A DNA stretch of 53,024 nucleotides, taken from contig NZ_BMXN01000023.1 in NCBI RefSeq assembly GCF_014651775.1, forward strand, positions 1 to 53,024, read 5' to 3'. The position numbers and the translations under genes were made by a program. The DNA comes from Vreelandella hamiltonii (lineage in GTDB: Bacteria; Pseudomonadota; Gammaproteobacteria; Pseudomonadales; Halomonadaceae). Positions 26,744-37,644 of this stretch are shown here, in pieces (position 1 is the stretch's first letter; each line of letters starts with the position of its first letter). The notes under the pieces were generated by a model. The model had not been told where the DNA came from. It was given only the letters and a program-made list of their open reading frames with translations, and ran no database searches.

Positions 26744-26772
26744 TTAACATTGTCGACAGTTTCCCGTAGAAT
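26744..26772 (+). promoter_or_regulatory. acnB promoter
   Basis: TTAACA (26744-26749) and TAGAAT (26767-26772) are separated by exactly 17 bp. A start near 26779 would give a leader of about 118 bases. The spacer contains the near-palindrome TTGTCGACAG. Confidence 0.65.
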
Positions 26773-26897
26773 CCGAGCCATCCACCAGACGCTGATTCTC
26801 AAGCGTATGTCATGTGATCGAAGGATGTCCTTGTTACCGTGCAGGCGTCTTTTGCTACCACTGATGATCACTACCAAGAAGATGAGAGGGCCCCAAC

Positions 26898-29501
26898 GTG
26901 CTTGAAGCTTACCGCCAACATGTCGAGGAACGCGCTGCAGAGGGCGTCCCAGCCAAGCCCCTGACCGCCGAACAAGTCGCCGACCTGATCGAGCTGCTGA
27001 AGAACCCGCCGGCCGGAGAAGAAGAGTTCATTCTGGACTTGATCACCAACCGGGTACCGCCGGGCGTCGATGAAGCCGCCTATGTCAAAGCGGGCTTCCT
27101 GACCGCGTTGGCCAAAGGCGAGGCGTCCTCGCCGCTGATCGACAAGGTCCATGCCGTCAAACTGCTGGGCACCATGCAGGGCGGCTATAACATCGTTTCC
27201 ATGGTCGAGCTGCTCGATAACGAAGAGCTGGCCCGTGAAGCAGGTGAGCAGCTCAAGCACACTCTGCTGATGTTCGATGCGTTCCACGACGTGGAAGAGC
27301 GCGCCAAGAATGGCAACGCCGTCGCCAAGGACGTCATGCAGTCCTGGGCCGACGCCGAGTGGTTCCTTTCCAAGCCTGCGCTGGAAGAAAAAATCACGCT
27401 GACCGTCTTCAAGGTCCCGGGTGAAACCAACACCGACGACCTGTCGCCCGCGCCGGATGCCTGGTCGCGCCCTGACATCCCGCTGCACGCCAACGCCATG
27501 CTCAAGAACGAGCGTGACGGTATCGAGCCCGAAGTGCCCGGCACCACTGGCCCGCTCAAGCAAATCGAAGCCGTCAAAGCCAAAGGCTACCCAGTGGCTT
27601 ACGTAGGCGACGTAGTCGGCACAGGCTCTTCGCGCAAATCAGCCACCAACTCGGTGCTGTGGTTCTTCGGTGACGATATCCCTTACGTGCCCAACAAGCG
27701 CGGCGGCGGTTTCTGCTTTGGCGGCAAGATTGCCCCGATCTTCTTCAACACCATGGAAGATTCAGGCGCCCTGCCGGTAGAGATGGATGTTTCCAAGCTT
27801 GAAATGGGCGATGTCATCGACATCTACCCCTATGAAGGCAAAGTGTGCAAGCACGGCACCGATGAAGTGCTCTCCACCTTCGAGCTGAAAACACAGCTGA
27901 TTCTCGATGAAGTGCGTGCAGGCGGTCGTATTCCGCTGATCATCGGCCGTGGCCTGACCGGCAAGGCGCGCGAGTCCCTGGGCTTGGCGCCGTCAGACGT
28001 TTTCCGTCTGCCGGACCAGCCTGCCGATACCGGCAAAGGCTTCACGCTGGCACAGAAGATGGTTGGCAAGGCCTGCGGCCTGAACGGCGTTCGCCCCGGC
28101 ATGTACTGCGAGCCGAAGATGTCTACCGTCGGCTCCCAGGACACCACTGGCCCGATGACCCGTGACGAGCTGAAAGACCTGGCCTGTCTGGGCTTCCAGG
28201 CCGACCTGGTCATGCAGTCCTTCTGCCACACGGCAGCCTATCCCAAGCCGGTGGACGTGGACACTCACCACACCCTGCCCGACTTCATCATGAACCGTGG
28301 CGGTGTCTCACTGCGCCCCGGCGACGGTATCATCCACAGCTGGCTGAACCGCATGCTGCTGCCGGACACGGTCGGCACCGGCGGTGACTCCCACACCCGC
28401 TTCCCGCTCGGCATCTCCTTCCCGGCAGGTTCTGGTCTGGTTGCCTTTGCTGCTGCCACTGGCGTCATGCCGCTGGATATGCCGGAGTCCGTTCTGGTGC
28501 GTTTCAAGGGTGAGCGTCAGCCTGGCGTCACGCTGCGCGACCTGGTTCATGCCATTCCTCTCTACGCCATCAAGCAGGGTCTGCTGACGGTCGAGAAATC
28601 CGGCAAGAAAAACGCCTTCTCCGGCCGCGTGCTGGAAATCGAAGGCCTCGAAGACCTCACCGTCGAGCAAGCTTTCGAGCTTTCCGATGCCTCGGCCGAG
28701 CGTAGTGCGGCTGGCTGTACCATCACGCTGTCCGAAGAGAGCGTGACCGAGTACCTGAAGTCCAACATCACGCTGCTGAAGTGGATGATTGCCAACGGTT
28801 ATGGCGATGCCCGTACCATCAGCCGCCGTATCGAGGGGATGGAAGCCTGGCTGGCCAACCCGTCACTGATGCGTGCGGACAAAGATGCCGAGTACGCCGA
28901 AATCATCGAGATCGACCTCAGCGAGATCAAGGAGCCGGTGCTCTGCGCTCCCAACGATCCGGACGACGCTCGCCTGCTCTCCGACGTGGCTGGCGAGAAG
29001 ATCGACGAAGTGTTTATCGGTTCGTGCATGACCAACATCGGTCACTTCCGTGCCGCCGGTAAGCTGCTGGAGAAACAGCCTGCGGGTAGCCTGAAGACCC
29101 GCCTGTGGTTGGCGCCGCCGACCAAGATGGATCAGCACCAGCTGACCGAAGAGGGTTACTACGGCATTTACGGCCGTGCAGGCGCCCGCATGGAAATGCC
29201 GGGATGTTCACTGTGTATGGGTAACCAGGCGCGTGTGGCTGCCAAGAGCACCGTCGTGTCTACGTCTACACGTAACTTCCCGAACCGCCTGGGAGATGGC
29301 GCGAACGTCTACCTCGCCTCGGCGGAGCTGGCAGCGGTCGCAGCGGTGGAAGGCCGTTTGCCGACAGTCGCTGAGTACCAGCGTTACATGGGCGAATTTG
29401 ACGCCTTGGCTGGCGAAATCTATCGTTACATGAACTTCCACGAAATCGAGGAGTACCAGAAGGTCGCCTCGAACGTGATTCCAGTAGCCCAAGAGGCCTA
29501 A
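26898..29501 (+). CDS. acnB: bifunctional aconitase B / 2-methylisocitrate dehydratase
   Basis: An 867-residue TCA-cycle enzyme interconverting citrate and isocitrate; AcnB also dehydrates or hydrates 2-methylcitrate-pathway intermediates. It follows E. coli AcnB (865) nearly throughout: N-terminal HEAT-like domain, swivel domain with [17 protein letters not shown], then the catalytic domains with [16 protein letters not shown]. [4Fe-4S] cysteines lie in [12 protein letters not shown] and [13 protein letters not shown]. The start is GTG at 26898, fitting [13 protein letters not shown], with GAGAGG eight bases upstream. It has its own promoter and a terminator downstream. AcnB in E. coli doubles as an RNA-binding iron sensor; that role is not proven here. 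Confidence 0.97.
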   Translation: MLEAYRQHVEERAAEGVPAKPLTAEQVADLIELLKNPPAGEEEFILDLITNRVPPGVDEAAYVKAGFLTALAKGEASSPLIDKVHAVKLLGTMQGGYNIVSMVELLDNEELAREAGEQLKHTLLMFDAFHDVEERAKNGNAVAKDVMQSWADAEWFLSKPALEEKITLTVFKVPGETNTDDLSPAPDAWSRPDIPLHANAMLKNERDGIEPEVPGTTGPLKQIEAVKAKGYPVAYVGDVVGTGSSRKSATNSVLWFFGDDIPYVPNKRGGGFCFGGKIAPIFFNTMEDSGALPVEMDVSKLEMGDVIDIYPYEGKVCKHGTDEVLSTFELKTQLILDEVRAGGRIPLIIGRGLTGKARESLGLAPSDVFRLPDQPADTGKGFTLAQKMVGKACGLNGVRPGMYCEPKMSTVGSQDTTGPMTRDELKDLACLGFQADLVMQSFCHTAAYPKPVDVDTHHTLPDFIMNRGGVSLRPGDGIIHSWLNRMLLPDTVGTGGDSHTRFPLGISFPAGSGLVAFAAATGVMPLDMPESVLVRFKGERQPGVTLRDLVHAIPLYAIKQGLLTVEKSGKKNAFSGRVLEIEGLEDLTVEQAFELSDASAERSAAGCTITLSEESVTEYLKSNITLLKWMIANGYGDARTISRRIEGMEAWLANPSLMRADKDAEYAEIIEIDLSEIKEPVLCAPNDPDDARLLSDVAGEKIDEVFIGSCMTNIGHFRAAGKLLEKQPAGSLKTRLWLAPPTKMDQHQLTEEGYYGIYGRAGARMEMPGCSLCMGNQARVAAKSTVVSTSTRNFPNRLGDGANVYLASAELAAVAAVEGRLPTVAEYQRYMGEFDALAGEIYRYMNFHEIEEYQKVASNVIPVAQEA

Positions 29502-29575
29502 GCGCCACGGCTACTGCCCCATCGCCGATGCTCGCAACATCGCAGAGACGCCACGCGACTCTGAGCCGATGACCG

Positions 29576-29608
29576 AACGCCCCTTCCTTCGCAGGTCGGG
29601 GCGTTTTT
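29576..29608 (+). terminator. acnB terminator
   Basis: AACGCCCC (29576-29583) and GGGGCGTT (29598-29605) form an 8-bp stem followed by a T-run (TTTTTA). It lies 75 bases after the acnB stop and 37 before rraA. Confidence 0.85.
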
Positions 29609-29644
29609 ATTATCAGCGGCTTCACTCACTGACAGGAGACCCTC

Positions 29645-30139
29645 ATGACGACCACACCTTACGTCGTTACCCCCGATCTGTGCGACCAGTACCCCGAGGT
29701 CAAGGTGCTCGAGCCGATGTTTGCCAACTTCGGCGGCGTCGATCACTTTTACGGGCCTATTCGTACCGTCAAATGCTTCGAAGACAACTCCATGGTCAAG
29801 CAGGCCCTCGCCGAGCCCGGTGAAGGCGCCATCCTGGTAGTGGATGCAGGCGGCTCTCATCGCTGCGCCATGCTGGGCGACATGCTGGCTGAACAAGCCG
29901 CCAAAAACGGTTGGGCAGGCGTCATCATGTATGGCTGTGTGAGAGACGTGGACATTCTGGCGACCCTGCCACTTGGCGTGCAAGCGCTGGGCAGCCACCC
30001 TCGTCGCAGCGAAAAACATGGCGAAGGCCAGCGCGACGTGGCGGTGACCTTTGCAGGCGTCACGCTGCAGGTGGGTCAATGGCTCTACGCCGACAATAAT
30101 GGCATCATCGTCGCCGAACAGCCGCTCAAACTCTCTTGA
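29645..30139 (+). CDS. rraA: RraA, regulator of RNase E activity
   Basis: A 164-residue protein of the RraA fold. [15 protein letters not shown] in the middle and [15 protein letters not shown] near the C-terminus are the core signature. In E. coli RraA trimers bind the RNase E C-terminal region and DEAD-box helicases and slow RNA decay. Length (E. coli 161) and sequence fit RraA better than the related 4-hydroxy-4-methyl-2-oxoglutarate aldolases, though the two families are easily confused. GGAGA lies upstream of the ATG. It follows the acnB terminator, so it is probably transcribed separately. Confidence 0.88.
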   Translation: MTTTPYVVTPDLCDQYPEVKVLEPMFANFGGVDHFYGPIRTVKCFEDNSMVKQALAEPGEGAILVVDAGGSHRCAMLGDMLAEQAAKNGWAGVIMYGCVRDVDILATLPLGVQALGSHPRRSEKHGEGQRDVAVTFAGVTLQVGQWLYADNNGIIVAEQPLKLS

Positions 30140-30226
30140 ACGCGCCTAACCCCGGCTAACCCGCCAGACTTGTCAGTGGTGGCAGATAGTGCCACCCTGA
30201 TATTTCATTTTCATGCCACGGACACC

Positions 30227-32110
30227 ATGCAGCCGCTCAAGCCACTGGGCTATGCCCTACTTCGCACCCTTCGTGACCACCTGCGCCCACTGATTGCCTA
30301 CCACCTGCTGTTCACGCTGTTGGCATCGGCCGTGGTGTTGCCGCTGGTGGCTTGGGCTTCCCAGCGATTCATGGCGCAGCTCAACCGAACCGTGGTCACC
30401 AACGATGCCTTGCTGGCGCTGCTGTTCAGCCCCCTGGGCCTGTTCACCCTGCTGGCGGGCCTTGCGGTCACTTTCTTGCTGATCTACTGGCAGCAAGCGG
30501 GCATGCTTCAAGTGGCCAGCAGGCCCAAGGACAACCACTACCGCCTGGCACTGGAGGCCCTGTGGCTCAGCACTCGGCGCCTACCAGCACTGCTGCTGCT
30601 GGTGATCCTGCAGGTGGGTGCCCACCTGCTGCTGCTGGCCCCCTTCATGGTCGCCATCGCCTGGCTATACGACCTATGGCTCAGCGGTCTTGACCCCTAC
30701 TATCTACAGCGTGTACGCCCGCCGGCACTGTGGTACTTCATTGCCTGTGCGTTGCCGGTCGTGCTGCTGTGGATGAGCCTGGCTGCCTGGCTGTATCTGC
30801 GCTGGCTACTGGCTCTGCCGCTGGTGGCGCTGGAACAGTGCCACCCGCTGCAGGCCCTGAAGCGCAGCGTGCATCTTACCCGGGGCTGGCACCGCTCCAT
30901 TGGCGCGGCGGTGCTGCTGTTACTGCTCGTCATCATTGCCTTGCCGATTGCCACCACCTGGCTCTACGACAAACTCATCACGCCGCTGCTATGGTGGCTG
31001 CCCGAGCACAGTGCCGTTCTGGTACCGGCGATGCTGGCCTATCTGACCGGCTATGTCCTGATCACCCTGACCATCACGTTTCTGGGTATTACCACCCACG
31101 CGCTGCTGTCGGCCTGCCTTTACTTGCAGCTTGCCTATCGGGAGGCCCGGCCTGCCGCTCCCGAGAGCGAACAGACAGGCCGCCTGGCCTGGGCATTGGA
31201 AGTGTGCGTCTTGCTGATTGCCGCGCTGCAAGCCTGGTGGATACTCAACAGCTTCGAAATACGCGACAACGTCGCCATCATCGCCCACCGAGGCAGCTCC
31301 ATGGTGGCGCCTGAAAACACCTTGGCCGCCGTGCGCCAGGCACTGGACGATGGTGCCGATGCCGTCGAGCTGGACGTGCGTCTCAGCGCCGACCAGCAGG
31401 TCATGCTCTACCACGACCGCACGCTGGCTCGGCTCACGGGTGACCCCAGGGAGTTTGGCGAACTGACCCGCGACGAACTGAGCGAGTTCGATGTGGGCAG
31501 CTGGTTTGGCGATGCCTTCCAGAACGAACGAATCGCCGGGCTGGACGAGACCCTGGCGCTGGTGAAGGGCCGCGCCGCGCTGATGATCGACATGAAACCG
31601 CTCCCGGGCCAGGAGGAAGCGCTGGCTCAAGCGGTACTGGATGAACTGGATGAAGAAAACGATCGTCGCTACCGCTGCTGGGCCACCCAGCACGATGCAT
31701 TGAATGGAATGGCCGCCTGCGGATTCCCGCATACGCTGCTGGAAATGCGCATGGCCACCATGTCGCCCGCACTGGTCAACTTCATCAAGCAGCGGGCGCC
31801 CGAGCTGAGGGTGACACTACTGGCGCAGCTGATACTCCCCGGCACGCTCGACCGTCGTCAATTCGATGCGCTGGGCTTGCGACATAACCGCATTACCCGA
31901 CAGGAAATCCGTCTGGCGGCACTGTATGGTTATGAAATCCATGCCTGGACGGTGAATGACCGAGCCAGGATGTCGACGCTGATCGACCTTGGCGTGGATG
32001 CCATCATCACCGACTATCCTGACCGCTTGAGGGAACTGATCGAAGACCGCCATGCCATGAGCGATGGCGGCCTGATGCTGGTAAAACTGCGCAACTGGCT
32101 ACGTCAGTAG
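30227..32110 (+). CDS. membrane-anchored glycerophosphodiester phosphodiesterase
   Basis: A 627-residue two-part protein. The first 340 residues hold about seven hydrophobic segments (the GDPD membrane domain), and the rest is a GDPD TIM-barrel. Catalytic motifs are clear: AHRGS near residue 350, APENT, VELDVRLSADQ and YHDRTLARLTG, then MIDMKP. It should hydrolyse glycerophosphodiesters to glycerol-3-phosphate and an alcohol. The C-terminal IHAWTVNDRARM ... DAIITDYPDRL is also typical. The ATG at 30227 is preferred; the open frame begins upstream at a TTG at 30170. It ends 22 bases from the convergent ggt gene. Membrane side of the catalytic domain is not settled by sequence. Confidence 0.88.
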   Translation: MQPLKPLGYALLRTLRDHLRPLIAYHLLFTLLASAVVLPLVAWASQRFMAQLNRTVVTNDALLALLFSPLGLFTLLAGLAVTFLLIYWQQAGMLQVASRPKDNHYRLALEALWLSTRRLPALLLLVILQVGAHLLLLAPFMVAIAWLYDLWLSGLDPYYLQRVRPPALWYFIACALPVVLLWMSLAAWLYLRWLLALPLVALEQCHPLQALKRSVHLTRGWHRSIGAAVLLLLLVIIALPIATTWLYDKLITPLLWWLPEHSAVLVPAMLAYLTGYVLITLTITFLGITTHALLSACLYLQLAYREARPAAPESEQTGRLAWALEVCVLLIAALQAWWILNSFEIRDNVAIIAHRGSSMVAPENTLAAVRQALDDGADAVELDVRLSADQQVMLYHDRTLARLTGDPREFGELTRDELSEFDVGSWFGDAFQNERIAGLDETLALVKGRAALMIDMKPLPGQEEALAQAVLDELDEENDRRYRCWATQHDALNGMAACGFPHTLLEMRMATMSPALVNFIKQRAPELRVTLLAQLILPGTLDRRQFDALGLRHNRITRQEIRLAALYGYEIHAWTVNDRARMSTLIDLGVDAIITDYPDRLRELIEDRHAMSDGGLMLVKLRNWLRQ

Positions 32111-32132
32111 CGCGAGACGGCGGGCAAGGACA

Positions 32133-33920
32133 TCACTCACCCATGACCACGCCCTCACGACGCGGGTCGGCGCCACCGTACAAGGTGCCGTCCTCCAGCT
32201 TCATGATGGCTTGCAGGCCACTGGTCAACTCTCGCTCACTCACCTGATGTTCGCGCCCACGCAGTGCCTCGGCGGTCTCCTCCGAGAATCGTCCCTCCTC
32301 CAGGTAGACATCGCCTCCCAAGGTGATGGCATGAGGCAGATCCAGCGCTTCCTGAGCATCGAGCCCCCAGTCACGCATGGCCACCAGGCTTCTGGCCGTG
32401 TAATGAATGATCGCTGCGCCACCTGGCGAGCCCAGGCTGGCCACCAGCTCACCGCTTTCCAGATCGAAGACCAGCGTCGGGCTCATGCTGGAACGGGGAC
32501 GTTTGCCGGGCTCAACGCGGTTGGCCACGGGGAGGCCTTCGCTTTCCGGCTCGAAGGCGAAATCGGTCAGCTCGTTATTGAGCAGATAGCCCCCTGCCAG
32601 CCCCGTGCCCCCGTCTGCCAGGATACGTGACCCAAAGGCTTGCTCGATGGTCGTGGTCATGGCCAGCGCATTGCCATCGCCGTCCACGATGCTGATGTGG
32701 CTGGTGCCATACTCAGGCTGTTCGGGCTGGCTGGCAAAGCTCACTTCCAGCTCACCGGGGTTGCCAGGCTCGACGCTATCGCCCAGTGACGCTTCGCCCA
32801 TCAGGCGACTACGCTGATTGAGGTATTCAGGGGCCAGCATCGTGCGCCAATCGCCTCCCGGCGCCTCGACAAAATCAGGATCACCGATGTAGCGACCTCG
32901 GTCGGCAAAGGCCAGCCGAGACGCTTCGAGGAACTGATGCAGCCAACCGCTACTGGGAGCACCATTATCCAGCGGTGCTTCGATCAACGGCTGCTGATCG
33001 AGAATACCGAGGATTTGCATGACGGTGATATGACCCGACGACGGCGGCGGGAAGCCACACACTTCCCACTCCTGCCAAGGCGTACAGATCGGCTCACGCT
33101 CCACCGGCTCATAGCCGCTGAGGTCGTCCAGGCTCATCTCGCCCGGACGCTGCGGATGGGACTGCACTCGGGCCACCAGATCCTCGGCAATCGCACCTTC
33201 GTGGAACGCGCTGCTGCCCTCTTCTGCCACTCGGCGCAAAATGGCGGCCAGCGCGGGATTGGTCAATGTGTCACCAACGGCCAGCGGCTCGCCTTGCTCA
33301 TCGTAGTAGAACGCTCGGGCCAACGGGTCCTCGCGCAGCGCCGTATCGTTGGCCAGGCTGGTATGCAGCCGATGGCTGACGGCAAAGCCCTCTTCCGCCA
33401 GCGTAATGGCAGGGGTGAAAAGCTCTCGCCAGGCGAGTTGACCATGTTCGGCGTGGGCCTGCTCCAGCATACGCAGTACCCCCGGCACCCCCACAGAGAG
33501 ACCGCTGGCCACCGCCTCCATGAACGGCAGCGGCTCGCCATCTTCCATGAACAGCTCACCGGTGGCCGCGGCAGGCGCGGTCTCGCGACCATCGAAGGCC
33601 TGCACATTGCTGCCGTCGTAGTGCATCAAGAAGGCGCCGCCGCCGATCCCACTGGACTGCGGCTCTACCAGGGTCAGCACCATTTGCACGGCCACCGCCG
33701 CATCGATGGCGTTGCCACCGGCCTTGAGCACTTGATAACCCGCGTCAGTGGCCAGCGGGTTCGCCGCAGCAACGGCAAAGGATTCAACGGCCCAACCGGG
33801 CTTCTCCTCATACCCTGAGCCTACTTCCGGCGACATCTCGGGGGCTTGGTAACTAAACCCCCAGCTCACCATAGGAACGAGTAGTAGGCCCGTCAGGGGG
33901 ATTGCCCGTTTAGGCAGCAT
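32133..33920 (-). CDS. ggt: gamma-glutamyltransferase
   Basis: A 595-residue periplasmic or secreted Ntn hydrolase that cleaves glutathione and transfers gamma-glutamyl groups. A signal peptide covers about residues 1-22. The nucleophile of the self-cleaved precursor is T406 in YGTSHIS; the substrate Arg is R112 in FDGRETAP. QSSGIGGGAFLMHYD (about 89-103), PPPSSGHI and NRVEPGKRPRSSMSPT are family motifs. The ATG at 33920 has AAGGAGAG six bases upstream; the frame is open much further upstream but that part overlaps ppsA. It is separated from ppsA by a hairpin and 165 bases, so it has its own promoter, not identified here. Confidence 0.93.
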   Translation of the reverse strand: MLPKRAIPLTGLLLVPMVSWGFSYQAPEMSPEVGSGYEEKPGWAVESFAVAAANPLATDAGYQVLKAGGNAIDAAVAVQMVLTLVEPQSSGIGGGAFLMHYDGSNVQAFDGRETAPAAATGELFMEDGEPLPFMEAVASGLSVGVPGVLRMLEQAHAEHGQLAWRELFTPAITLAEEGFAVSHRLHTSLANDTALREDPLARAFYYDEQGEPLAVGDTLTNPALAAILRRVAEEGSSAFHEGAIAEDLVARVQSHPQRPGEMSLDDLSGYEPVEREPICTPWQEWEVCGFPPPSSGHITVMQILGILDQQPLIEAPLDNGAPSSGWLHQFLEASRLAFADRGRYIGDPDFVEAPGGDWRTMLAPEYLNQRSRLMGEASLGDSVEPGNPGELEVSFASQPEQPEYGTSHISIVDGDGNALAMTTTIEQAFGSRILADGGTGLAGGYLLNNELTDFAFEPESEGLPVANRVEPGKRPRSSMSPTLVFDLESGELVASLGSPGGAAIIHYTARSLVAMRDWGLDAQEALDLPHAITLGGDVYLEEGRFSEETAEALRGREHQVSERELTSGLQAIMKLEDGTLYGGADPRREGVVMGE

Positions 33921-34028
33921 AATTTCTCTCCTTTTAACCAGGACACAGGCAGACATCGCACAGCGCCTCGGGGGCGCCGTCATCCAGAGCGGTGTTATCC
34001 AGAACAAAGCGTAGCCTATAAAACCCGT

Positions 34029-34052
34029 GCGCCCGGCACAATGGCCGGGCGC
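34029..34052 (-). terminator. ppsA terminator hairpin
   Basis: GCGCCCGGC and GCCGGGCGC (34029-34037 and 34044-34052) form a perfect 9-bp stem, 36 bases past the ppsA stop. The minus strand continues ACGGGTTTTAT, a weak T-run. Confidence 0.6.
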
Positions 34053-34087
34053 AAAATCAAACAGCAGGCTAACGAATGTCATGCCAC

Positions 34088-36472
34088 TCAGGCGATACTC
34101 TCTCCGGCCAGCATGAACCAGGTTTCGAGGACCGCGTCCGGGTTCAGCGACACCGAGTCGATTCCTTGCTCCATCAGCCATTTGGCCAGGTCCGGGTGAT
34201 CCGAAGGCCCCTGACCACAAATCCCCACGTACTTGCCTCGTGCCTTGCACGCCTGAATGGCCATGGCCAAAAGTTTTTTCACCGCCGGATTACGTTCATC
34301 GAACAGGTGGGCCACGATGCCCGAGTCACGATCCAGCCCAAGGGTCAACTGTGTCAGGTCGTTGGAGCCAATCGAGAAGCCGTCGAAATATTCGAGGAAC
34401 TCGTCGGCCAACAGCGCATTGGCAGGCAGCTCGCACATCATGATGACCTTGAGGCCGTCAGGGTCGCTGCTGCCACCGCGCTTCAGGCCGTTGGCGGCCA
34501 GCAGCTCGACTACTTCACGGGCTTCATCCGTGGTGCGTACGAAAGGCACCATGATCTCGACATTGGTGAAGCCCATCTCTTCACGCACGCGCTTCAGCGC
34601 CCGACACTCCAGCTCGAAACAGGGGCGGAAGGCATCGGAAATGTAGCGAGAAGCGCCACGGAAGCCCAGCATGGGGTTCTCTTCACCTGGCTCGTACAGC
34701 TTGCCGCCTATCAGGTTCTCGTATTCGTTGGATTTGAAGTCCGAGAGGCGAACGATCACCCGCTGCGGATGAAACGCCGCCGCCAAGGTGGAAATCCCCT
34801 CCACCAGCTTGTCGACGTAGAAACTGACCGGGTCGGCGTACCCTGCCGTACGCAGGTCGATCACCTGCTGAAGGTCAACCGGCAGCGTTTGATAATCCAG
34901 CAGCGCCTTGGGATGCACACCAATCATGCGGTTGATGATGAACTCCAGACGCGCCAGCCCCACGCCCGCATGGGGAAGGCTGGCAAAGCCAAAGGCACGG
35001 TCCGGGTTGCCCACGTTCATCATGATCTTGAAGGGAATCTCCGGCATGGCATCGACGCTGGAGACGTTGCAATCGAAGGCCAGCAGGCCTTCATATACAT
35101 GGCCGGTATCGCCCTCGGCACAGGAGACCGTCACGTCGCAGCCTTCCTGCAGCTGCGTGGTGGCATCTCCACACCCCACCACCGCGGGAATGCCCAGCTC
35201 ACGGGCAATGATCGCCGCATGACAGGTACGCCCGCCCCGGTTGGTGACGATGGCCGATGCCCGCTTCATGATCGGCTCCCAGTCGGGGTCGGTCATGTCG
35301 GTGACCAGAATGTCACCCTCTTGAATCTTGTCCATCTCGTCAGGACTGAGCACGATCTTGACCGCACCACGACCAATGCGTTGCCCGATGGCCCGGCCAG
35401 TGATCAGCGTGCGGCCCTTTTCGCGCAGCTGGAAGCGCTCCAGCTTGCCGCCCTCCTGCTGGGAAACGACGGTTTCAGGACGTGCCTGCACGATGTACAG
35501 CTTGCCGTCATCGCCATCCAGCGCCCACTCGATATCCATGGGCCGCTGGTAATGCTGCTCGATGGTGACCGCCTGACGGGCGAGGTCCATGATCTGCTCG
35601 TCGTCGATACAGAAACGCCCGCGATCCTTGTAAGGCACGTCAACGGTTTCCACCGAACGACCTGCGCTGGCATCCTTGCCGTACACCATCTTGATCAGTT
35701 TCGACCCCAGGGTACGACGCAACACGGCCGGACGCCCGGCGGCCAGCGTGGGCTTGTGCACATAGAACTCGTCAGGGTTGACCGCCCCTTGCACTACGGT
35801 CTCGCCCAGCCCCCAGGAGGCGGTGACGAACACCGCGTCCCGGTAGCCGGACTCGGTGTCCAGGGTAAACATGACACCGGACGCACCGGTCTCGGAGCGC
35901 ACCATTTTCTGCACACCGGCCGACAGGGCAACGTTCTCATGGGCATAGCCCCGATGGACGCGGTAGGAAATTGCGCGATCATTGAACAATGAGGCAAAGA
36001 CTTCGTGAACCGCATGCTTGATGTTGGCCAGGCCTTCGATATTGAGGAAGGTTTCCTGCTGACCGGCGAACGATGCATCCGGCAGGTCTTCCGCCGTTGC
36101 CGAGCTGCGCACCGCAACCTTCAGGCCGGGGTGTTTTGCCTGCAACTGCTGGTACGCCTGCTCCAATGCCGCTTCGAAGGTGGGCGGCAACGGCGTCTCG
36201 ATGATCCACTGGCGGATACGCTTGCCAGCCTCGGCCAGCGCCTTGACGTCGTCGACGTCGAGCCGTGCCAGGGTGTCGTTGATACGGTCGTTGAGGCCTT
36301 CGTGGGAGAGAAACTCGCGGTATGCATGGGCCGTAGTGGCGAAACCGCCGGGCACCGTGACACCCACACCGGCCAGGTTGGAGATCATTTCGCCAAGCGA
36401 GGCGTTCTTACCACCCACGCGTTCGACGTCCGCCATACCCAGCTGATCGAACCACAGAATGTACTCTTCCAC
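34088..36472 (-). CDS. ppsA: phosphoenolpyruvate synthase
   Basis: A 794-residue gluconeogenic enzyme that makes PEP, AMP and phosphate from pyruvate and ATP. The N-terminal ATP-grasp domain begins with [10 protein letters not shown]; the mobile phosphohistidine domain has [17 protein letters not shown] with the active His; the C-terminal PEP-binding barrel has [14 protein letters not shown] and the [14 protein letters not shown] and GQGPSDHP motifs. Length equals E. coli PpsA (792). It is divergent from ppsR, the kinase/phosphorylase that controls PpsA by phosphorylating a Thr next to the active His, here the T of RTCHA. Confidence 0.97.
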   Translation of the reverse strand: MEEYILWFDQLGMADVERVGGKNASLGEMISNLAGVGVTVPGGFATTAHAYREFLSHEGLNDRINDTLARLDVDDVKALAEAGKRIRQWIIETPLPPTFEAALEQAYQQLQAKHPGLKVAVRSSATAEDLPDASFAGQQETFLNIEGLANIKHAVHEVFASLFNDRAISYRVHRGYAHENVALSAGVQKMVRSETGASGVMFTLDTESGYRDAVFVTASWGLGETVVQGAVNPDEFYVHKPTLAAGRPAVLRRTLGSKLIKMVYGKDASAGRSVETVDVPYKDRGRFCIDDEQIMDLARQAVTIEQHYQRPMDIEWALDGDDGKLYIVQARPETVVSQQEGGKLERFQLREKGRTLITGRAIGQRIGRGAVKIVLSPDEMDKIQEGDILVTDMTDPDWEPIMKRASAIVTNRGGRTCHAAIIARELGIPAVVGCGDATTQLQEGCDVTVSCAEGDTGHVYEGLLAFDCNVSSVDAMPEIPFKIMMNVGNPDRAFGFASLPHAGVGLARLEFIINRMIGVHPKALLDYQTLPVDLQQVIDLRTAGYADPVSFYVDKLVEGISTLAAAFHPQRVIVRLSDFKSNEYENLIGGKLYEPGEENPMLGFRGASRYISDAFRPCFELECRALKRVREEMGFTNVEIMVPFVRTTDEAREVVELLAANGLKRGGSSDPDGLKVIMMCELPANALLADEFLEYFDGFSIGSNDLTQLTLGLDRDSGIVAHLFDERNPAVKKLLAMAIQACKARGKYVGICGQGPSDHPDLAKWLMEQGIDSVSLNPDAVLETWFMLAGESIA

Positions 36473-36801
36473 GCAACCCCCTCACTCAGACATTGATGCA
36501 ACCGTTGGGACGACACCCATTCACGCTGTCACCCTAGCATCGCGGCCCCCTATTCGCCATTGGTCTAACAGCGCAGGGAGTGGAGGATTTTTACAACAAC
36601 GGCCGGAAACACGGCGTTTATGTAGTCAGGACAGGACGCAGACCTGTTTGCGCGAGCACAATTGCGAGCCCAATCGCAAGTACCCTGCACACGCAAACCC
36701 TGCTCACGAAAACCCCCTGCACTCGAAAACGTTGTACTGCCATGGCGCACGGCACACAATGAGCGTTCGTAAATCAGTTGGATGAGGGTGGCGGACAGAC
36801 T
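36473..36801. other. divergent ppsA-ppsR control region with short tandem repeats
   Basis: No gene is supported in these 329 bases. Two sets of repeats are visible. GCGAGCACAATT (36652-36663) is followed directly by GCGAGCCCAATC (36664-36675). Then come three copies of a 15-base unit close to CCCTGCACACGAAAA at 36683-36697, 36698-36712 and 36715-36729. Both promoters must lie here; none has clear consensus boxes. The repeats are good operator candidates. Confidence 0.6.
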
Positions 36802-37635
36802 ATGAAACGAACAGCCTTTTTTATTTCCGATGGCACGGGGATCACGGCAGAAAGCCTGGGGCGCAGCCTGTTGGCGCAGTTCAGTGACGTGGACATCAAC
36901 ATGATCACCAAGCCCTACATCGACACGTTGGAAAAGGCTCAGGCCGTCGCCGAAATCATCGAGTCCACCGCGATGCGCGACGGTGTTCGCCCCATCATCA
37001 TCGACACCATCGTCGACCAGCAGATCCGCAACGTCATCCGACAGGCCTCCGGCTTCAAGGTCGATATCTTCTCGACGTTTCTGGAACCGCTGGAGCAAGA
37101 GCTGGGAACGCACTCTTCCTATAGCGTGGGGCGCACCCACTCCATAGGCAGCGACGATGTCTACATGGACCGTATCCACTCGGTGCATTTTGCACTGGAT
37201 AACGATGACGGTGCCCGCACCCATCAATACGACAAGGCAGACATCATTCTGGTGGGGGTATCTCGCTGCGGTAAAACGCCGACGTCCTTGTACTTGGCGC
37301 TTCAATTCGGCATTCGCGCGGCCAACTATCCGCTGACCGAGGACGACTTGGATGAAGATGGCCACTTGAAATTGCCGAAAGCGCTGGCACCGCACCGGCA
37401 CAAGCTGTTCGGCTTGACCATCGATGCTCGGCGACTGGCGGCCATTCGCAACGAGCGTCGCCCCAACAGCCGCTACAGCTCCATGGATCAGTGCCTGCAG
37501 GAAGTCGAGCAGGCCGAATCGCTCTACCGCAGCATGAACATTCCTTTCATCGACACCACACGCTTCTCCGTGGAGGAGATCTCCACCCGCATGATTGCCG
37601 AAACCGGCCTGGCAAGACGTTTCTCGCCCCGCTAG
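36802..37635 (+). CDS. ppsR: PEP synthase kinase/pyrophosphorylase (PSRP)
   Basis: A 277-residue bifunctional regulator (DUF299) that inactivates PpsA by ADP-dependent phosphorylation of a Thr beside the catalytic His and reactivates it by phosphate-dependent removal. The opening [19 protein letters not shown] and the P-loop [15 protein letters not shown] (about 150-164) are diagnostic. Length matches E. coli PpsR (277). The ATG at 36802 is taken because family members start at MKRTAFF; an upstream in-frame TTG at 36778 exists. The genomic position opposite ppsA supports PpsA, not pyruvate phosphate dikinase, as the target. Its end lies ten bases from the convergent hpt. Confidence 0.95.
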   Translation: MKRTAFFISDGTGITAESLGRSLLAQFSDVDINMITKPYIDTLEKAQAVAEIIESTAMRDGVRPIIIDTIVDQQIRNVIRQASGFKVDIFSTFLEPLEQELGTHSSYSVGRTHSIGSDDVYMDRIHSVHFALDNDDGARTHQYDKADIILVGVSRCGKTPTSLYLALQFGIRAANYPLTEDDLDEDGHLKLPKALAPHRHKLFGLTIDARRLAAIRNERRPNSRYSSMDQCLQEVEQAESLYRSMNIPFIDTTRFSVEEISTRMIAETGLARRFSPR

Positions 37636-37644
37636 GCCAGTGCT

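Larger units (their letters stand above)
26367..26897. other. 531-base gap between miaE and acnB
   Basis: No protein gene is supported. From left to right it holds an AT-rich stretch with TATTGTACAATATATA around 26390-26410, probably the miaE promoter region; a leftward terminator at 26671-26698; the acnB promoter at 26744-26772; and a leader of about 115 bases. A minus-strand frame at 26393-26665 resembles no family and I reject it. Confidence 0.6.

Noticed and set aside
34076..35992. 638-residue open frame opposite ppsA
   Set aside because: Antisense shadow in a GC-rich gene; composition rich in His, Gln and Arg, no recognisable domain, and ppsA itself is certain.
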